Source of the DNA: Streptomyces flaveus
GTDB lineage: Bacteria > Actinomycetota > Actinomycetes > Streptomycetales > Streptomycetaceae
Direction of reading: 5' to 3'
Assembly: GCF_014647675.1 (NCBI RefSeq)
Contig: NZ_BMPQ01000032.1
Span: 8,185 to 72,184 of the forward strand
Length of the DNA stretch: 64,000 nt
A program made the translations under genes and the position numbers. Each line of letters opens with the position of its first letter. Positions within the stretch are counted from its first letter, which is position 1. Shown piece after piece: positions 7,676 to 16,190 of this stretch. The notes below the pieces were generated by a model, which was given only the letters and a program-made list of their open reading frames with translations, made no database searches and was not told where the DNA came from.

Positions 7676-8948
7676 ATGGCCGAGGCACAGAGCGAAGCGA
7701 GACGGATCGGTGAGGTGATCCGTCAGGCGCGCGTGTTCCAGCGACGTTCGCAGGCAGACGTCGCCGCCGCACTGGGCTACCACCAGTCGAAGGTGAGCCG
7801 CCTGGAGGGCGGACGGGGTACGGAGGACATCCGCGTCCTGCGCGCCGTCGCCCAGGAGTTGAACATCCCACCCCACCAGTTCGGCCTCGCCACCGCCCCG
7901 GACGTCTCCGCCGCTGACCTCGAGACAGAGGACATGCACCGCCGTACCTTCCTTGCCGCGAGCATCGCCGCGCTCGCGGTCCCGGCCACCCCGCCGCGGC
8001 GCACGACGACCTGGTCCGGGCCCTCCTGCCCGGACCGAGCCCGGCCGCCTCGGGCAGGTCGCTGGGCCCCGCAGATCTGCGCGAGCGCCTCGCCACGGCA
8101 CGCCGGCTCTTCTACACCTGTGACTACACCGAACTGGAGCGCACTCTGCCGGGCCTGATCGCCGACTTGCGGCAGGCAGGCCGCTGCCGACGCACGGGAT
8201 TCAGACGCCCTGTCAGCTCTCCTGGCCACCGCGTACCAGACCTCGACCAGCCTGCTGCTCAAACAGAACGATCAGGGCAACGCCTGGCTCGCGGTCGGCC
8301 GCGATGGCCGAGGCCGAGCGTTCGGGCGACCCCGTGGTGCTGGCCTCCAGCGTCCGCGTCCACGCCCACGTCCTGGCCCGGGAGAAGCACACCGCACAGG
8401 CCGTCACGCTCGTCCGGCACACCGCCGACCAGCTCACCGGGACGTACGACCAACGCTGTCCGAAGTACCTTGCGGCCGTGGGCCTGTTGCTGCTGCGTGG
8501 CGTCACCGCGACCAGCAGCGGAGGTGACCGCGCCGCTACCCAGGAGTTCCTCACCGAGGCCAAGGACGTCGCGCGCTATGTCACCCTCGACCGCCCCGAC
8601 TCCTGGGCCAACTTCAGCCCCACGAACGTCGCCCTGCACGAGGTGAGTGCCTCGGTTGCCTTCGGCGACGCGGGCGTCGCCCTGGCCGCCGCCCGTCCGC
8701 TGATGCGTCGGCACATCCCCGTTCCCGAACGCCGAGCTGCTCTATGGGTGGAGGCTGCCCGCGCGTACAGCCAGCAGGGCCGCCTCGCCGACGGCTACCA
8801 GGCCCTGCGCATCGCCGAGAGCTGCGCAGCCCAAGACGTACGACGCCCCGCGGTACGCGACCTCGTCGCCGACATGGCAGCCCGCGACCGCCACCGAGCC
8901 TTGCCCGAACTCCACCACTTCAGCCGCCAACTGGGGGTTTCCGCGTGA
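7676..8948 (+). pseudogene. XRE-family regulator broken by three frameshifts
   Basis: The reading begins with a normal helix-turn-helix domain (RRSQADVAAALGYHQSKVSR, then LEGGRG) followed by HRRTFLAAS, as in the long Streptomyces XRE regulators of about 400 residues with a TPR-like C-terminal half. The frame then breaks near 7995, again near 8175 and again near 8303. Between breaks the expected protein continues in a new frame (DDLVRALLPG..., then LSALLATAYQTSTSLLLKQN..., then MAEAERSGDPVV... to the stop). Three breaks in one gene point to a pseudogene, unless the assembly has errors. An ATG at 7676 or GTG at 7667 would be the start. The downstream flavoprotein start overlaps the old stop as GTGA. 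Confidence 0.72.
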
Positions 8949-9481
8949 CCGAGCCGACCAAGAAGCCCTTCCTGTACGTCGTCGTGTGCGCGTGCGGCAT
9001 TGCCGGGGACGTCGGCAAGCTGATCACGGCCGCGCAGGAGCGGCACTGGGACGTCGGCGTGATCGCCACGCCGCAGGGGCTCGGATTCCTCGACACGGAG
9101 GCGGTCGAGGCGCAGACCGGCTATCCGATCCGCTCGGCCTGGCGGGCACCCGGCGACGCCCGCCCGCTCCCGCCCGCGGACGCGGTCGCGGTCGCGCCGG
9201 CCACCTTCAACACGATCAACAAATGGGCCGCCGGGATCTCCGACACCCTTGCCCTGGGCATCCTGTGCGAGGCGTACGGCATGGGCATCCCCATCGCCGT
9301 TCTGCCGTACTTGAATACAGCACAGGCCGCCCACCCCGCCTATCAGGAGAGCCTGGAGCGGCTGCGCGGGATGGGCGTGTTGATCGGCAGCTACGAGCCC
9401 CACCGCCCCAAGGCCGGCGGCGGCGCAGACCGCTTCCGCTGGGAGGAAGCGCTGGAGCTGCTGGGGCCCAAGGTGAGGTAG
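8945..9481 (+). CDS. flavoprotein (PPC decarboxylase-like fold)
   Basis: A 178-residue protein starting at a GTG that overlaps the stop of the broken XRE gene. It resembles the flavoprotein family of Dfp/UbiX/EpiD relatives. Visible parts are a VVVCACGIAGDVGKL nucleotide-fold opening, a PADAVAVAPATFNTINKWAAGISDTLA segment that matches the family's APAT-N-K-A-G-D signature, and a later VLPYLNTAQAAHPAYQ stretch. Such genes follow XRE regulators in many actinomycetes, but the substrate is unknown. Its own frame is intact although its upstream partner is broken, so it may now rely on another promoter. Confidence 0.85.
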   Translation: MTEPTKKPFLYVVVCACGIAGDVGKLITAAQERHWDVGVIATPQGLGFLDTEAVEAQTGYPIRSAWRAPGDARPLPPADAVAVAPATFNTINKWAAGISDTLALGILCEAYGMGIPIAVLPYLNTAQAAHPAYQESLERLRGMGVLIGSYEPHRPKAGGGADRFRWEEALELLGPKVR

Positions 9482-11150
9482 GCGACCTGTCGCGGGGTGG
9501 GCGCTGTGTATGACGCGACGGTTTTTGCGCCCTCGCTGAGGCCTCTTCCAATACCCCGCCCAATTCATCTACCTATTCGTCTACCAATTCGTCTTCCCCC
9601 TAGACGGGTAGCCTTGTTGCAGGTCCATGGCGTCATGCCGTCTTCCTGAGCCGCCTGCAACTAAGTATCCCTAGGGATGTGAACAGGCAAATTGTGTCCG
9701 GCGAGGTGATGTTGGCTCGCGAGGATGATGAAGTGGCTGCGTATTTGGCGCGTCTCCGGGCGACTCAGCGTGAGGATCGTCTGGGTCTCCCGCACTTGAG
9801 AAGGCCGCCCTGCGAGGCTCTTTTGGACTCTGTCGGGTGGCTTGGTCTTGGGCAGTTCGGCTGGCGGCCACTGGCATTGAGTGGCTCCCGTGATGCCTCT
9901 GTGAGGCAAGACAGCGGCTATCTCTGCGTAGTCAACCCGAAGCCTCCGCAGTGGAGTTCTGGAGACCGTCCTGGAGGAGTGAGCAGCCCCGCTCGTGCTG
10001 ACTCCGCTGGTCCTGTTTGCCTCAGCGCCGAGTGCGGGTGCCTCGCGAAGGTCACGCGGAGCGGTGGCGAAGACCCAGGGCCTGCGGGTGAGGGCACGGC
10101 GGGTCTTTTCCAGTTCGGCCACAAGATGATGCCAGAACAGCCTCTTTAGTCATGATTTAGGCGTGGGTTCAGAAGGCCGTCATTGGCGTGGTGGCCGACC
10201 GTAGCTCAAGAGACCTCCAAGATGACGTGGGGCCGTGTCCAAAAGGCGCGTGATTTCCGGTCTTTTATAGCACCAGGGCAACTCCGCGCGAGAGGACATC
10301 GACATGCCGCGGGCCAACAGGCCGGACAATCAGGAAGCCGTGGCTTGGCTAACGGACGCCGTTCCCGACGGCGCAACGCGTTATGGCTACCCGCGCCAAC
10401 GCGTTCTCGTGTCGGCCCCATCACCGGTTCAGTCTCGCAAGGCCGGTCTCGTCGCCCCGTTGCAGACTGCCCGGTCTGCCTTGCGACTCGGCAGGACTGT
10501 GGAGGGGCGCATGGTCGCCTCCGTGCACCCCTGCTCTGCTCCCCTTGTCGAGCAACCGATCGAGCGTGAGTCCGTACCCGGACTGGCGAAGTCGCCTTCG
10601 AGTCCGAAGCCGCCGGATCCAGTCGTTCACCGGACTCCCTCGTACCCAACGGACTCCGGCCGATCTGCCAAATGGGTCGACCGCAGTTCTCAAGCCGGAT
10701 TATCCAGGACCACCGGGATCATCGCCGACGTCACGCATAGTCATCGCTGCCGCGGCGAACTGATCGATCTCCCGAACCATTTGGTGAGTGCGCCCTACCG
10801 TATGGGTCTGCATCGACTCGACCAGATCGCGTCGGGTGCAGTGTCTGACCAGTCACATAGCGGTCTGTTCCTGTTCATCCGCCGGCTGCCGGGAGCGGGG
10901 GGAAGCGCAGTGATCAGTGCACGTGTCTTCCATCTGCGCGCTCAACTCCCTTCCTGCCAATGGTTGCTGAGCGTTACACTGGGATTTCCGCTGCGTCGGC
11001 TCGGCCTTTGGGCTGATGCACGACGACTGGTGGCCATGCCTGGCCGTTCGACCGCGGCCCCAGCCCCCGCCGTACGCGAATCTGTGCCCCCTGCTCTTGC
11101 CTCGGTGCGGCAATGCGGCGCAGAGGAATGGCGCGACAGGGCCCGATGCC
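9482..11150 (+). other. 1.7-kb region without a supportable gene
   Basis: Short open frames occur on both strands, but none has a recognisable domain, a consistent codon bias or a good start. The base composition looks less GC-rich than the neighbours, notably an A/T-rich stretch near 9550-9600 with repeated ATTCGTCT. Two copies of the palindrome AACGCGTT lie at 10375-10382 and 10398-10405. The region leads into a serine recombinase, so it may be decayed mobile DNA. Confidence 0.5.
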
Positions 11151-11399
11151 ATGGCTGAGGCCTCACCCAAGCGCAGCGACCGATCGACGGGCGGACGGTT
11201 CGTCCCGCGCGAGCCGCCCCGGATGGTCTTCGAGATCCAGATCCTGGAAGGCCCGGAGGGAGTTCGGCTGCGCCGCGAGCAAGCACAGGTGATACGGGAG
11301 GTTGTGGAATGGGTGGCCCAGAGGCGATCCGAGCCTGGATCGAGCGGGGCTCCAGCACCAGAAGAGGAGGACCGGCAAGCGGGACGGGATCCCCGCTGA
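11151..11399 (+). CDS. small protein overlapping the recombinase start
   Basis: An 82-residue hydrophilic protein from the ATG at 11151; an upstream start at 11016 is possible but adds low-complexity sequence. The middle (PPRMVFEIQILEGPEGVRL, then RREQAQVIREVVEWV) looks like a folded segment with a predicted helix. The end overlaps the recombinase frame by up to 91 bases, and its stop lies almost exactly where the recombinase catalytic domain begins. This suggests coupled translation, with the recombinase possibly starting near 11396. The ribosome binding site is weak. Role unknown; a recombinase accessory protein would fit. Confidence 0.5.
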   Translation: MAEASPKRSDRSTGGRFVPREPPRMVFEIQILEGPEGVRLRREQAQVIREVVEWVAQRRSEPGSSGAPAPEEEDRQAGRDPR

Positions 11400-13225
11400 T
11401 TCGGGTCGCGTGGCTGGGCCGGACCTCCACGCGCGACCTGCAGGATCCGACGCTCTCCCTGCCACGGCAGCTGCGCAACAGCCGGGCCGCCCTGCCCGAG
11501 AACACCGCGATCGTCGCCCACTTCTACGACGTGGAATCCGGCCGCCTGGCCCTGGACGCCCGCGGCCACGGCACCGCGCACGAGAAGTTCCAGATCCCCA
11601 TCCCACGGGACGGCAGCATCCAGGACCTCCTGGAGGAAGCGCAGCGACCGGATCGGCGGTTCGACGCGGTGATCTGTGAGGCGATCGACCGGATCGCACG
11701 AACCACTTACTTCAGCACCAGAATTGAATACCAGCTGGAGCAGGCCGGCGTGCCCCTGCTCGCCGCGGACGAGCCGATCCGGCTCGACGTAAGCCCTCGC
11801 AAGGCCAAGGCCGCCACCCAGGTCCTCACCCGTCGGATGAAGCAGGGCGTAGCCGAGTGGTACGTCACCGAGATGCTGGAGAAGTCCTGGTCGGGCTTCG
11901 AGATGCACACCGAGCAGGGCTACAACATAGGCAAGCCGTGCTACGGCTACCAGGCCAGACCGGTACCGCATCCGGTGCCCGCGAAGCGGGCCAAGGGAGT
12001 CAAGAAGACCCTGTTGGAGGTCCACCCGGTCGAGGGCCCGGTGGTCCGGAAGATGTTCCACTGGCGCATCGTGGAGCGCCTCAGCTACCAGGCGATCGCC
12101 GACCGGCTGAACGCGGACCTGACGCTCAACCCACCCCCGTCACCCATCCTGGCCGACACCGCGGTCGGCCACTGGACCTACTCGAGCGCCCGGGACGTGC
12201 TCACCAACCCGAAGCACACCGGGCACATGGTCTGGAACCGACGGGCCCGCAAGGGCGCCGGCCGTAACCGGCCCAACCCGGTGGAGGAGTGGGTGTGGTC
12301 CATCGAGCCCACTCATGAGGCGCTGGTGGACCTGGAGACGTTCGTACAAGCCCAGCAGGTCGCCGAGCACCGCGAACGCTCCCGCAGCGCCGCCGGGACA
12401 AGCAGGCACCCGCAGGCACAGCGGACCTACCGGCTGCGCAGCTTCATCTTCTGCGCGCAATGCGAGCGCCGCTTCTACGGCAAGCCCAGCAAGGGGATCA
12501 ACTACTACGTCTGTGCGCCGAAGAAGCCGTACCGAGCTGCGGATCACCCGGCGAGCGTCTGGGTGCCGGAAGCCGGCATGCTCGAAGGGCTCGGTGACTT
12601 CCTGTCCGACCGGGTTTTCGGCGTGTACCGGCGAGAACTGCTGACCGAGACCATGGACCAGATGGACGCCGGTGCGGAGCGCGAACGCGAAGCACGTGCG
12701 GCGTCTCTCCGCAGAGCCATCGCCGAGGCGGAGACCAAAAGCAAGCGGCTCCTCCACAGCCTGGAACTCGTCGACAACCCCGACCGCAACTTCATCCGGG
12801 ACCTCAACGAGCGCCGAGCCGAGCTCCACGGCCAGCAGATGGATCTCGAGCGGCAGCTGTCGCGGCTGGAGACCGAGATCCAAGAGACCCCGAATCCGGA
12901 CCTCCTCACCGGTCTGCCGGTCACCGCGGTCGATCTGACCGCCCTGCCGGACGCGCTGTCGCGCCGCCTGTTCGAGACACTCCGGCTGGAGATCCACTAC
13001 GACCACAAAACGGAACTGGCCACCTGCCGCGTGACCCTGACCAGCGGCAGCATTGGTGATATCGCCGACATGGCGGAGGTCCTGCCCGGCCGACCGGGCG
13101 GGACGACACTCCGAACGAGCGAGGAGGAAGGAATGGCAGCGGAGAGGAAGACGCCGCCGCCAACCTTCTGCGGAGCGCCCCCGGCGGGAGCCACAAAACA
13201 TAGCTGGTCGTTTCCACGGCGCTGA
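11309..13225 (+). CDS. large serine recombinase
   Basis: A site-specific recombinase of up to 638 residues. The N-terminal resolvase domain starts at about residue 30 (IRVAWLGRTST) with the likely catalytic serine at about residue 40. The central Recombinase domain (about 190-330) contains GKPCYGYQA and YQAIADRLN. A zinc ribbon (FCAQCERRFYGK with a later YYVC) lies at about 378-400, and a long coiled coil at about 440-540. These enzymes integrate or excise phages and genomic islands. The annotated ATG at 11309 overlaps the small upstream gene, and the true start may be nearer 11396. No structural phage genes are nearby, so it may serve a decayed island. Confidence 0.9.
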   Translation: MGGPEAIRAWIERGSSTRRGGPASGTGSPLIRVAWLGRTSTRDLQDPTLSLPRQLRNSRAALPENTAIVAHFYDVESGRLALDARGHGTAHEKFQIPIPRDGSIQDLLEEAQRPDRRFDAVICEAIDRIARTTYFSTRIEYQLEQAGVPLLAADEPIRLDVSPRKAKAATQVLTRRMKQGVAEWYVTEMLEKSWSGFEMHTEQGYNIGKPCYGYQARPVPHPVPAKRAKGVKKTLLEVHPVEGPVVRKMFHWRIVERLSYQAIADRLNADLTLNPPPSPILADTAVGHWTYSSARDVLTNPKHTGHMVWNRRARKGAGRNRPNPVEEWVWSIEPTHEALVDLETFVQAQQVAEHRERSRSAAGTSRHPQAQRTYRLRSFIFCAQCERRFYGKPSKGINYYVCAPKKPYRAADHPASVWVPEAGMLEGLGDFLSDRVFGVYRRELLTETMDQMDAGAEREREARAASLRRAIAEAETKSKRLLHSLELVDNPDRNFIRDLNERRAELHGQQMDLERQLSRLETEIQETPNPDLLTGLPVTAVDLTALPDALSRRLFETLRLEIHYDHKTELATCRVTLTSGSIGDIADMAEVLPGRPGGTTLRTSEEEGMAAERKTPPPTFCGAPPAGATKHSWSFPRR

Positions 13226-13277
13226 CCTGCGTATTTGTGCGACCGTGATGGTGGAGGGACGGTCCCGGCTGGTACCG
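13182..13277 (+). repeat. 96-bp diverged direct repeat, copy A
   Basis: Aligned without gaps to 30263-30358, 79 of 96 bases are identical by hand count. The differences concentrate at every third position. In the plus frame 27 of 32 residues match (RREPQN, AGR, GADLRI, ATV, VEGRSRLVP); in the opposite minus frame 28 of 32 match. The copy starts inside the last codons of the recombinase and runs past its stop. The rest of the gap to 13551 shows no gene. Confidence 0.7.
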
Positions 13278-13551
13278 CTCCAGCCGGGGACGACCCCGGC
13301 GGCTGCCAAATCCGCGAGCGTGGCGAGAAAGAGTACCGCCCCGGGGTGATGCGTTTCATGAGTTCGGCTGGCATGACGGAAAGCCGGTGCGCCGGGGAGA
13401 TGGTGGGAGGTATGGCGAATGCAGAGCGCGCTCAGCGCAGTTCTCCGGGCCCCGGCAGATCGGCTTCCAGTGCCTCCCGAGCGGCGCGGCGCTGTGTCTG
13501 GAAGGACGCCTTGGGCAGGTCGATGTCGACGGCAGGCGGTCGCGGCGGAGG

Positions 13552-13980
13552 TCAGTACGCGTAGCGGTGCACGGTCTCCGGGTGGATGACGACACGGGAC
13601 AGGTCGGCGGCCAGCATCGTGGCGAGGTCGCCGGCCCGGGTCCGGTCGTCGAGGTCCCAGTAGCGGGCGGCGAGGCGGGAGCACAGGTCGTGTGCTCCGT
13701 CGGCCTCCACCGTGGCGCGGCCGGCGACGGACACCCAGCGTTCGCGCTCATCGACCGGTGCCGCGACAACGATCGAGGCGCGGGGGTCGCGGCGCAGGCG
13801 CCGCACCTTCAGCGAGTCCGGCTCCGTGATCAACTGGATCGTCCCCTCCGCGGTGGCCTCGAACCACACGGGCCGTGGCTGTGGCGGCTGCGTTCCCCCG
13901 GCCACGGACAGGAACCCGTGCAGGGGGCGTCCGAGGAACTCGAGGTCCTCGGCGGTCAGCAGGCTGGTGGCGGTGCTCAT
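13552..13980 (-). CDS. pyridoxamine 5'-phosphate oxidase-family protein
   Basis: A 142-residue split-barrel protein of the PPOX/F420-or-FMN-binding type. The ATG at 13980 follows GAAAGGG. Family marks are an early FLGRPLHGFLSVAG, PVWFEATAEGTIQLIT, a SLKVRRLRRDPRASIVVA stretch and WVSVAGRATVE. Such proteins bind flavin or F420 and reduce small molecules, but the substrate cannot be read from sequence. It lies downstream of, and is probably co-transcribed with, the NmrA-type reductase gene, 58 bases away. The upstream open frame is a low-complexity extension and was not used. Confidence 0.85.
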   Translation of the reverse strand: MSTATSLLTAEDLEFLGRPLHGFLSVAGGTQPPQPRPVWFEATAEGTIQLITEPDSLKVRRLRRDPRASIVVAAPVDERERWVSVAGRATVEADGAHDLCSRLAARYWDLDDRTRAGDLATMLAADLSRVVIHPETVHRYAY

Positions 13981-14038
13981 CGTGGCCCTTTCAGAAGATG
14001 ATGACGGGGATGGAGACGGGGACGGTGACGGTGGAGGC

Positions 14039-14890
14039 TCATGGCCGCCAGGCTCCCGCTGCCGCGGCCCGCACGACGTAGTCCTCGAAGGTCCGGGGCG
14101 CGCGCCCCAGCACGGTGGCGACACCGTCCGTCGTTTCGGCGATCACCCCGCGCTCCATCAAAACGAACATCTCGGCGACGTGGTGGGCGTCGTCCTCGCC
14201 CCAGCCCTCCTCGACCAGCGCCGCGGTGTACTCGGCGGGGGAAACCTGCTTGTAGGTGATGGGCAGCCCGGACGCCCGGGAGATCAGCTCGACGGCCTCG
14301 GCGAAGGTCAGGGCGCGCGGCCCGGTCAGCTCGTAGATCCGCCCGGCGTGCCGGCCGGGCTCGGCCAGCACCGCGGCCGCGGCATCGGCGACGTCGTCTA
14401 TGTCGATGAACGGTTCGGGGACCGCACCGGCCGGGAGCGCCAGCCCGCCGGCGACCAGCGGGGCGTGGAAGAGGTCCTCGTCGAAGTTCTGGTTGAAGTT
14501 CGACGCCCGCAGGACGGTCCACTCCAGCGCCGAGCCGCGTACGGCGTCCTCGGCCGAGCGCATGTCAAGACCGAACGTGGAGTCGCCCCAGGTGTCGGCG
14601 CCGCGCCCGGAGAGCAGGACAAGGCGCCGCACTCCGGCGGCCTCGGCCCGCGCCACGAACTCGTGCACCGGGCCCGGCACGGGCGGGGGTACCACGTAGG
14701 CGGCGGTGATGCCCCGCAGGGCCGCATCCCAGCCGTCGGGGGCGGACCAGTCGAAGCGGGTCGGGCTCGATCGGGAGGCGGCACGCACCGGCGTACCGCG
14801 CAGCCGCAACCGGGCGGCGACCCGTCGGCCGGTCTTGCCTGTGGCGCCGAGGATGAGGGTGGTGTCGTTGCTGCTGGCAGCGTTGCTCAT
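14039..14890 (-). CDS. NmrA-type NAD(P)-binding reductase
   Basis: A 283-residue atypical short-chain dehydrogenase. The dinucleotide motif GATGKTG sits at residues 15-21 after a beta strand, and VRRLVLLSGRGAD marks the fifth strand. The later LRASNFNQNF and PFIDIDDVADAAAAVL motifs match the QOR2/NmrA group, which reduce quinones or sense the NADP state. There is no YxxxK catalytic pair. It diverges from an AraC regulator with about 94 bases between the starts, the usual arrangement for a regulator and its target (inference). Confidence 0.88.
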   Translation of the reverse strand: MSNAASSNDTTLILGATGKTGRRVAARLRLRGTPVRAASRSSPTRFDWSAPDGWDAALRGITAAYVVPPPVPGPVHEFVARAEAAGVRRLVLLSGRGADTWGDSTFGLDMRSAEDAVRGSALEWTVLRASNFNQNFDEDLFHAPLVAGGLALPAGAVPEPFIDIDDVADAAAAVLAEPGRHAGRIYELTGPRALTFAEAVELISRASGLPITYKQVSPAEYTAALVEEGWGEDDAHHVAEMFVLMERGVIAETTDGVATVLGRAPRTFEDYVVRAAAAGAWRP

Positions 14891-14984
14891 GGCAGCGATT
14901 CAACGGCAGCTGCTCGGACGAATCCATGGGTGAGAAGCCGAATCGCCTTTGTCATCGTCCAACTCGGCGTCTAACCTCGGCGGG

Positions 14985-16013
14985 GTGGACGCGTTCGGTG
15001 ACCTCTTCCGCGGGATGCGGGCCCAGGGCTCGTTGTTCGGCAGCTCGACCCTGTCCCCGCCCTGGGCGCTGCACTTCGTGGACGGCCCGCCGCTGACGTT
15101 GTGCACCGTCCTCGGCGGGGCGGGCTGGATCGTGCCGGAGCATCGCCCGCCCGAACAGCTCCGCGCCGGCGAGACGGTCATCGTGCGGGGCCCCGCACCG
15201 TTCACCTTCGTCGACGAGGTCGGCACGCGGGCCGAACCGGTCGCGTGCGGCGAGTTCTGCGCGACGCCCGAGCAGGGCGGGACCCGGCACCGGCTCGGCT
15301 GGAACGACACCAGCTGCGACTCCGGTGACGGCGCGACGACGCTGATCGTCGGCGCCTACCCGGTGCGCGGCGAGATCAGCCGCAGGCTGCTGGACGCGCT
15401 GCCCGTCGTGCTGCGCGTGGCTTCCGGCGGCGGGGCCGTCCCCGTACTCGACCACCTCGCCGCCACGGTCGCCGCCGACACCCCGGGCCAGCAGGTGGTC
15501 CTGGACCGGCTGCTGGACTGGCTGCTGGTCTGCGCGGTACGCGAGTACTTCGACCGGCCCGGCGGCGAGCCCCCGGCCTGGTACGCCGCTCAGCGGGACC
15601 CGGTGGTCGGCGACGCGCTGCGCCTGCTGCACGCCGAACCGGCGGCACCCTGGACGGTCGCCGCGCTGGCCGACCGGACCGGGGTGTCGCGTTCCACCCT
15701 GGCGAAGCGGTTCGCCGACCTGGTCGGCGAACCGCCGCTGACCTACCTCACCCGCTGGCGCATGACGCTCGCGGCGGACCTGCTGGCCGAGCGCGAGGCG
15801 GCGACCGTCGCCGAGATCGCCCGCATCGTGGGCTACACCGACGCGTTCGCATTCAGCGCGGCGTTCAAACGGATCCGAGGCGTCAGCCCGAGCGAGTTCC
15901 GACGCACCGGAACGGTCGTTCCCGAGCGACCGACCGGTCCGCCCCTGCGGCCTCCGGGCGCCGTGCTGCCTGTCATCCCCGCTCCTTCTCCCGTGGTTCG
16001 TGTGCGGTCTTAG
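14985..16013 (+). CDS. AraC-family transcriptional regulator with cupin domain
   Basis: A 342-residue regulator from the GTG at 14985 (reading VDAFGDLFRGMRAQG), which matches the usual opening of AraC proteins carrying an AraC-type cupin; a TTG further upstream is less likely. The cupin covers about residues 1-190. The C-terminal AraC DNA-binding domain (about 225-320) has both helix-turn-helix units, WTVAALADRTGVSRSTLAKRF and ATVAEIARIVGYTDAFAFS. It probably controls the divergent reductase gene and itself. The last 30 residues are Pro-rich and unusual. Confidence 0.9.
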   Translation: MDAFGDLFRGMRAQGSLFGSSTLSPPWALHFVDGPPLTLCTVLGGAGWIVPEHRPPEQLRAGETVIVRGPAPFTFVDEVGTRAEPVACGEFCATPEQGGTRHRLGWNDTSCDSGDGATTLIVGAYPVRGEISRRLLDALPVVLRVASGGGAVPVLDHLAATVAADTPGQQVVLDRLLDWLLVCAVREYFDRPGGEPPAWYAAQRDPVVGDALRLLHAEPAAPWTVAALADRTGVSRSTLAKRFADLVGEPPLTYLTRWRMTLAADLLAEREAATVAEIARIVGYTDAFAFSAAFKRIRGVSPSEFRRTGTVVPERPTGPPLRPPGAVLPVIPAPSPVVRVRS

Positions 16014-16190
16014 CGGATATGCGAGAACGTCCTCGGGATCGAGCCCGCGGCCGAGGAGGAGAAGCCACGGCCGCGCTGTACGCAGGCCGACGACTGGGCC
16101 ACCGACCTCGCCGCCGCGCGACAGTATTGCGGGCGGACTCATCCGAGACAGCAGAACGACCGGATTCGTGATCTCAACTCGGCACAGTGC

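Noticed and set aside
9661..10149. Overlapping open frames on both strands of about 150 residues
   Set aside because: Neither has a domain, a ribosome binding site or consistent codon use. One may be part of an old element, but I could not support it.
10375..10405. Two AACGCGTT palindromes as a regulator site
   Set aside because: They are short, GC-typical palindromes with no gene nearby to regulate.
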